This document shows positions 63,101-64,000 of a stretch of DNA of 64,000 nucleotides, piece by piece. This DNA is from Aurantibacter crassamenti (lineage in GTDB: Bacteria; Bacteroidota; Bacteroidia; Flavobacteriales; Flavobacteriaceae). Made by a program: the position numbers and the translations under genes. Within the stretch, counting starts at the first letter, position 1. Each line of letters opens with the position of its first letter. The stretch lies in contig NZ_JAFBGM010000001.1 of NCBI RefSeq assembly GCF_016811105.1, forward strand, positions 248,001 to 312,000, read 5' to 3'. A model generated the notes under the pieces. The model was not told where the DNA came from and did not search any database. It saw only the letters and a program-made list of their open reading frames with translations.

Positions 63101-63428
63101 TGATTTTGTTTTTATTCCTTTTAAAAGCGAGTTACAGGTTGCACCAATCCTCGATTTTGTGACTTATGATTTTGATAACAATGGAAAAAATGAAGTATTA
63201 GCAGGGGGAAACTATTTTGGTGTCAAACCATTTCATGGTCGTTTTGATTCTTTTGCTGGAGCATTAATAAAAAATGAACATGAATATATTTTAGGAAGTC
63301 AATTAGGTTTAAACTTTACACAAAAATCAATTCGTCATCTACACACTATTGAACTCAACAATAAACCTTATTTATTAGTTATTTATAATAATGCACCTAT
63401 TGAGACCTATCAAATACTAAATAATTAA
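60192..63428 (+). CDS. FG-GAP/VCBS-repeat ASPIC-UnbV surface lipoprotein 3
   Basis: A 1,078-residue lipoprotein (lipobox LLINC, Cys 17, followed by SEKEK). It has 14 calcium-loop motifs (DVNNDNLPDIYF ... DFDNNGKNEVLA) and the central ASPIC/UnbV domain (AIGAKVYAY, TRGFQSS, HFGFGKSEKIDSLKIVWPN). Shared with copies 1 and 2: the N-terminal LxYLYFYNGGGVAIGDVNND type start, the NGI segment after DWSWSALFADYN, and the last blade with GNYFGVKPFHGRFD. Length and motif order show three-way gene duplication followed by strong divergence. No enzymatic motif is seen. Followed 8 bases later by another gene on the same strand. Confidence 0.85.
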   Translation: MNKLVIVFCISFLLINCSEKEKLFNLPSAAKTGVNFTNTLTETDDVNILDYLYFYNGGGVAIGDVNNDNLPDIYFSGNQVKNKLYLNKGNLQFEDITDKANVSGNSTWNTGTIMADVNGDGWLDIYVCAVVGINGFNGHNELFINNQDGTFSEKASEYGLDFDSYSSSAAFFDFDLDGDLDLYLLNHAVHTSESYGKADLRYQRNFETGDKLLRNDDGKFIDISEQAGIFGGINGYGLGLAISDFNLDGYPDIYVGNDFHEDDYYYLNNQNGTFTESLRSAFGHTSRFSMGNDVADINHDGYPDLISLDMLPEEEIPLKSSEGDDNLQTQKMRIEQYGYQYQFTRNMLHINREDGNFTETALMSGIAATDWSWSALFADYNQDGEQDLFIANGIPKRPNDLDFINFISNEQVSSKINNTKLVDKKALKMMPTGTHYNYFFEGKGKLGFQNQSKNWAATDTLASAASAYGDLDNDGDLDLVVSNLNVPATIYENKTNEKSDFIKIKFASNTQNKFAIGAKVYAYNNNILQYKELFTTRGFQSSSENIIHFGFGKSEKIDSLKIVWPNKTFQILHKVNTNQTLLISPENTKPFDYNRFQPSKQLMFKKDSTNLGINFTHYEDSYLDFNREKLIPYKISDRGPAFAEGDLNNDGKKDLFFGGSKFTPSQTYLNKDSVYVQNDVVEIKADSIKENISASIADFNGDGKNDIIIGSGGGDFFGNSKALMDSYYTQSDAGFTVEKLPEIFQNSSIVAPFDYDDDGDLDVFIGGQSESGNFGQKVQSYLLKNENGNFTIDENFKYEGMITDAIWTDFDSDGTFDLIIVGEWAAPRFIKNIDGVFHEVKTPNISGLWQSIHAFDIDEDGDTDYLLGNWGLNTKFNATDKNPLRLYYNDFDNNGQTETITAIYKNGSYYTLENLDGLASQVVSLRKKFNSYTSIAGKAIEEVFDKTQLSKSTILEVNTLASGYLKNNDGDFVFIPFKSELQVAPILDFVTYDFDNNGKNEVLAGGNYFGVKPFHGRFDSFAGALIKNEHEYILGSQLGLNFTQKSIRHLHTIELNNKPYLLVIYNNAPIETYQILNN

Positions 63429-63436
63429 AATAGAAT

Positions 63437-64000
63437 ATGAAAAAGATAATCTATGGTTTGCTAATTGTTACGGCTGCTGGCTTATTGTGGTATTTATTCA
63501 TAAATCCAACTGATTATACTATAAATTTTAAAGCTAAAGCTACTGCCGGCACCATAAACCAAACCCTAAAATTATGGGACCACAACTTAACCAAAACAAG
63601 GAGTATCCATAAAATTGAAGACATTATTCAAGGTCAAGACCCAAAACATTTAACACAAATATTTAAGTTTAACGATTCAATTCATACCTATAATTGGAGA
63701 ATTGGCGACACAACAGATTCTATAACTGAAATTTCGGTTTACATCAGAGATACCAAACATAGTTTCATGAACAAATTAAAAATTCCTTTTTTGTATACTG
63801 ATTTTGAAAAAAGGAGTGAAAAGACCGTATTAGATTTCATGAAAAATTTAAAAGAACATACAAATAACATTAAAGTTTCTATTATCGGCAAAGAATCCAT
63901 TCCTGAAAAATATATGGCATACATTCCTATTAAATCAAAACAGTTTGAAAAAGCCGATGGTATGATGCGAAACTTCAGTTATCTAACTAATGAATTAGCA
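63437..64000 (+). CDS. Membrane-anchored protein, SRPBCC/GyrI-like, truncated by window edge
   Basis: From the ATG the frame is open for 188 codons to the end of the window. One N-terminal helix (residues 4-25, IIYGLLIVTAAGLLWYLFI) is followed by a soluble part: TINFKAKATAGTINQTLKLW with a START/SRPBCC-like beta-helix look, then a Lys-rich stretch and VSIIGKESIPEKYMAYIPIK, which resembles the beginning of a GyrI-like effector-binding domain. That combination is common for anchored small-molecule-binding proteins in Flavobacteriia, but the fold is a guess. It lies 8 bases after the third FG-GAP gene and is probably in the same transcript. Confidence 0.55.
   Translation, partial: MKKIIYGLLIVTAAGLLWYLFINPTDYTINFKAKATAGTINQTLKLWDHNLTKTRSIHKIEDIIQGQDPKHLTQIFKFNDSIHTYNWRIGDTTDSITEISVYIRDTKHSFMNKLKIPFLYTDFEKRSEKTVLDFMKNLKEHTNNIKVSIIGKESIPEKYMAYIPIKSKQFEKADGMMRNFSYLTNELA

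Overview
The window is AT-rich chromosomal DNA of a member of the Bacteroidota, most likely a (marine) Flavobacteriaceae. Evidence: a SusC/SusD pair, a PorP/SprF protein next to a giant protein with a type IX secretion 'gliding motility' C-terminal domain, several promoters of the Bacteroidota type (TAnnTTTG at -7), mevalonate-pathway genes, and a combined arginine/proline operon using an N-acylornithine transcarbamylase. No tRNA, rRNA, CRISPR array, insertion sequence or phage gene was found. Genus level cannot be decided by eye.

Layout. 1-329: start of an MscS-type channel running off the left edge. 504-6142: a small outer-membrane-type protein, then on the minus strand a LysM/amidase gene with its own promoter and a four-gene envelope operon (porin-like protein, GH113-like lipoprotein, small lipoprotein, Omp85-like barrel). 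6282-9734: FAD/NAD oxidoreductase plus polytopic Fe-S membrane protein, then a MORN/YwqK protein. 9815-13481: three glycosyltransferase genes that look like a polyprenyl-phosphate-sugar pathway. 13486-25442: an arginine/proline operon preceded by a 22-residue leader peptide with four consecutive Arg codons and flanking Pro codons, then GNAT, argG, argC, proC, argD, proA, proB, argF', an SDR gene, argB, argE, argH. 25544-28083: PIG-L deacetylase lipoprotein and M1 aminopeptidase. 28232-35505: a mosaic type-IX-secreted surface protein, its PorP/SprF partner, an unknown membrane protein and a second YwqK lipoprotein, closed by a bidirectional terminator.

35685-42273 (minus): RluB-type pseudouridine synthase; mevalonate kinase, diphosphomevalonate decarboxylase and a UbiA prenyltransferase; then DUF1697, an HI0933-type flavoprotein and a glycerophosphodiesterase lipoprotein. 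42397-44115 (plus): a sugar-acid dehydratase of the IlvD/Edd family. 44123-48184 (minus): GH65 maltose-phosphorylase-like enzyme, beta-phosphoglucomutase and a LacI regulator. 48185-48534 is a regulatory gap with a good LacI-family operator candidate. 48535-53315 (plus): SusC and SusD, closed by a strong terminator. 53577-63428: three tandem ~1,080-1,110-residue paralogous surface lipoproteins, each with 14 Asp-rich FG-GAP/VCBS calcium-loop motifs and a central ASPIC/UnbV domain; then a truncated membrane-anchored protein at the right edge.

How parts work together. The arg/pro operon encodes nearly the whole linear acylated route from glutamate to arginine plus glutamate to proline, with a likely ribosome-mediated leader control that could sense both amino acids. 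The LacI-pgmB-GH65 set would split an imported alpha-glucoside into glucose and beta-glucose 1-phosphate and turn the latter into glucose 6-phosphate, with SusCD as the candidate importer. The three giant FG-GAP lipoproteins next to SusCD are the best candidate for an undescribed system.
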